Assembly: GCA_029719485.1 (NCBI GenBank)
Contig: CP120722.1
Location: 4,092,001 to 4,156,000 of the forward strand
DNA length: 64,000 bases
Direction of reading: 5' to 3'
From: Kiritimatiellota bacterium B12222
Lineage (GTDB): Bacteria > Verrucomicrobiota > Kiritimatiellia > SS1-B-03-39 > UBA6053
Part shown: piece by piece, positions 63,307 through 64,000 of the stretch
How the letters are laid out: every line of letters starts with the position of its first letter
Position numbering within the stretch: position 1 is the first letter of the stretch
Position numbers and translations under genes: made by a program
Notes under the pieces: model-generated
The model's database searches: none
What the model was told of the DNA's origin: nothing
The model's input: the letters and a program-made list of their open reading frames with translations, nothing else

Positions 63307-64000
63307 ATGAACATCAAAACCACAACCCTTTGCTTATCTCTCGTATTCGCAGCCACAGCATCACATTCGTTGTTCGCCGACGCAGCCGCTCCAACAGCCG
63401 AAGTGGTCACGAATGCCCCCGAATTCCTGTTTGTCCAAAATGCAGAATTTGGTTCCTTTGCAGACGGACGTCTCACCTTCAAAGGCAATGCACCTGTCAT
63501 TTTCTTCTCCGACCGTCCTTATCGCGTTACCGGCCACGCCAAACTCCAAGAATTCATCGACTCCTGGGACTCCGGTGAAGGCAGCTTTGCCCAAAACCCA
63601 CCCAATGCCGTACTTTCAATTCTTGGCGATGAGGTACAAAGCTTTGTCGTCGTACTTTCAGATCCACAATTGACTGCAGAGAGTGTCTCTTACAAAGTAG
63701 ATGTAGAAGAAGGCAACATCCCTGCGGAATTCAAGGACGCCTCTCTGTTTATCGACAATGAAGCATGGGCCGCTGTAGGGGGGATCGTCGCAGGTCGCGC
63801 AACTGCACGTCGTTCGCAAGAAAGAGAGGCCGCTGCCTATAGCCAAGGTCAGTTATCTGCACAACAAAGCACCGCACCTGCGGCCGTAGCGCCTGCACCT
63901 GCGCCCGCCCCTGCACCTGCAGCCGCTCCCGCAGCCTCCAGCTCCACGCCCGAGCAACAACTCGCCCAGCTGAAACAAATGCTCGACAACGGCTTGATCA
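63307..64000 (+). CDS. Exported SHOCT-like protein (3' partial)
   Basis: The frame is open from ATG 63307 (AAGGA upstream) to the right edge, 231 codons seen. It has a signal peptide (TTLCLSLVFAATASHSLFADA). The central domain (VQNAEFGSFADGRLTFKG, VIFFSDRPYRVTGHAKLQEFI, PNAVLSILGDEVQSFVVVLSDPQL, SLFIDNEAW in pieces) resembles an uncharacterised exported family. A short helix and an Ala/Pro-rich linker follow, then STPEQQLAQLKQMLDNGLI, the start of a SHOCT domain that is cut by the edge. Function unknown. Confidence 0.75.
   Translation, partial: MNIKTTTLCLSLVFAATASHSLFADAAAPTAEVVTNAPEFLFVQNAEFGSFADGRLTFKGNAPVIFFSDRPYRVTGHAKLQEFIDSWDSGEGSFAQNPPNAVLSILGDEVQSFVVVLSDPQLTAESVSYKVDVEEGNIPAEFKDASLFIDNEAWAAVGGIVAGRATARRSQEREAAAYSQGQLSAQQSTAPAAVAPAPAPAPAPAAAPAASSSTPEQQLAQLKQMLDNGLI

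Overview
The window is about 64 kb of bacterial chromosome with dense, mostly housekeeping gene content. The cell is clearly Gram-negative: there is an Mla-type lipid transport cassette, an Omp85-like barrel, a TonB-dependent receptor, several lipobox lipoproteins and other barrel-like proteins ending in aromatic residues. A PVC-superphylum origin (Kiritimatiellota, Lentisphaerota or Verrucomicrobiota) is an inference. It rests on the FAD-dependent oxidoreductase with a discoidin-like tail, the DUF1573 protein, two Ser/Thr-kinase-fold proteins and a CdaA-type c-di-AMP synthase in a Gram-negative cell. No rRNA, tRNA, CRISPR array, transposase, prophage gene or DNA-binding transcription regulator was recognised.

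Layout. 1-4220 (+): MlaE, MlaF, MlaD, a PqiC-like lipoprotein and an Omp85-like barrel. 4297-7250 (-): TonB receptor and a HAD phosphatase. 7486-9546: PrsW-like protease (+) and a small envelope protein (-). 9770-11806 (+): a large atypical kinase with an unknown N-terminal half, followed by a heptamer repeat tract. 11968-14944: divergent trpB (-) and ilvD (+). 15090-20271 (-): pstS-pstC-pstA-pstB, with very large charged insertions in both permeases. 20574-22582 (+): PIN-PhoH protein and queC. 22766-24753: small lipoproteins and a DUF2780-like protein. 24787-26621 (+): FAH-family hydrolase and a BASS transporter, followed by repeat cluster 1. 26986-30535: DUF1573 protein (-), Ser/Thr kinase (+) and a MerA-like flavoprotein (+).

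30526-36208 (-): nadC-coaX-trpA-manC-ruvX-mscS. 36388-41331 (+): GH1 glucosidase, ackA and pta. 41517-44001: a small membrane protein (+), pyrC (-) and a GspB-like membrane protein (+). 44022-49927 (-): yggS-proC-trpS-scpA-scpB-galK-thiN. 50183-50751 (+): rpmI-rplT, followed by repeat cluster 2. 51224-59541 (-): FAD oxidoreductase, ftsH, then folP-cdaA-cdaR-TPR-MBL joined by four successive 4-nt overlaps. 59635-64000: galM (+), two unknown envelope proteins (-), a Cys-rich small secreted protein (-) and a SHOCT-like protein cut by the window end (+).

The metabolic genes suggest a sugar-using cell: beta-glucoside hydrolysis, galactose entry through GalM and GalK, and ATP from acetyl-CoA through Pta and AckA. 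trpA and trpB lie about 20 kb apart, each among unrelated genes. The least explained items are the atypical kinase (9770-11806), two clusters of a composite hairpin repeat placed between convergent genes (26637-26976 and 50843-51175), the heptamer tract (11807-11961), the coiled-coil insertions in PstA and PstC, and a 26-bp perfect palindrome inside trpS. No single undescribed system stands out with certainty; these are the best leads.
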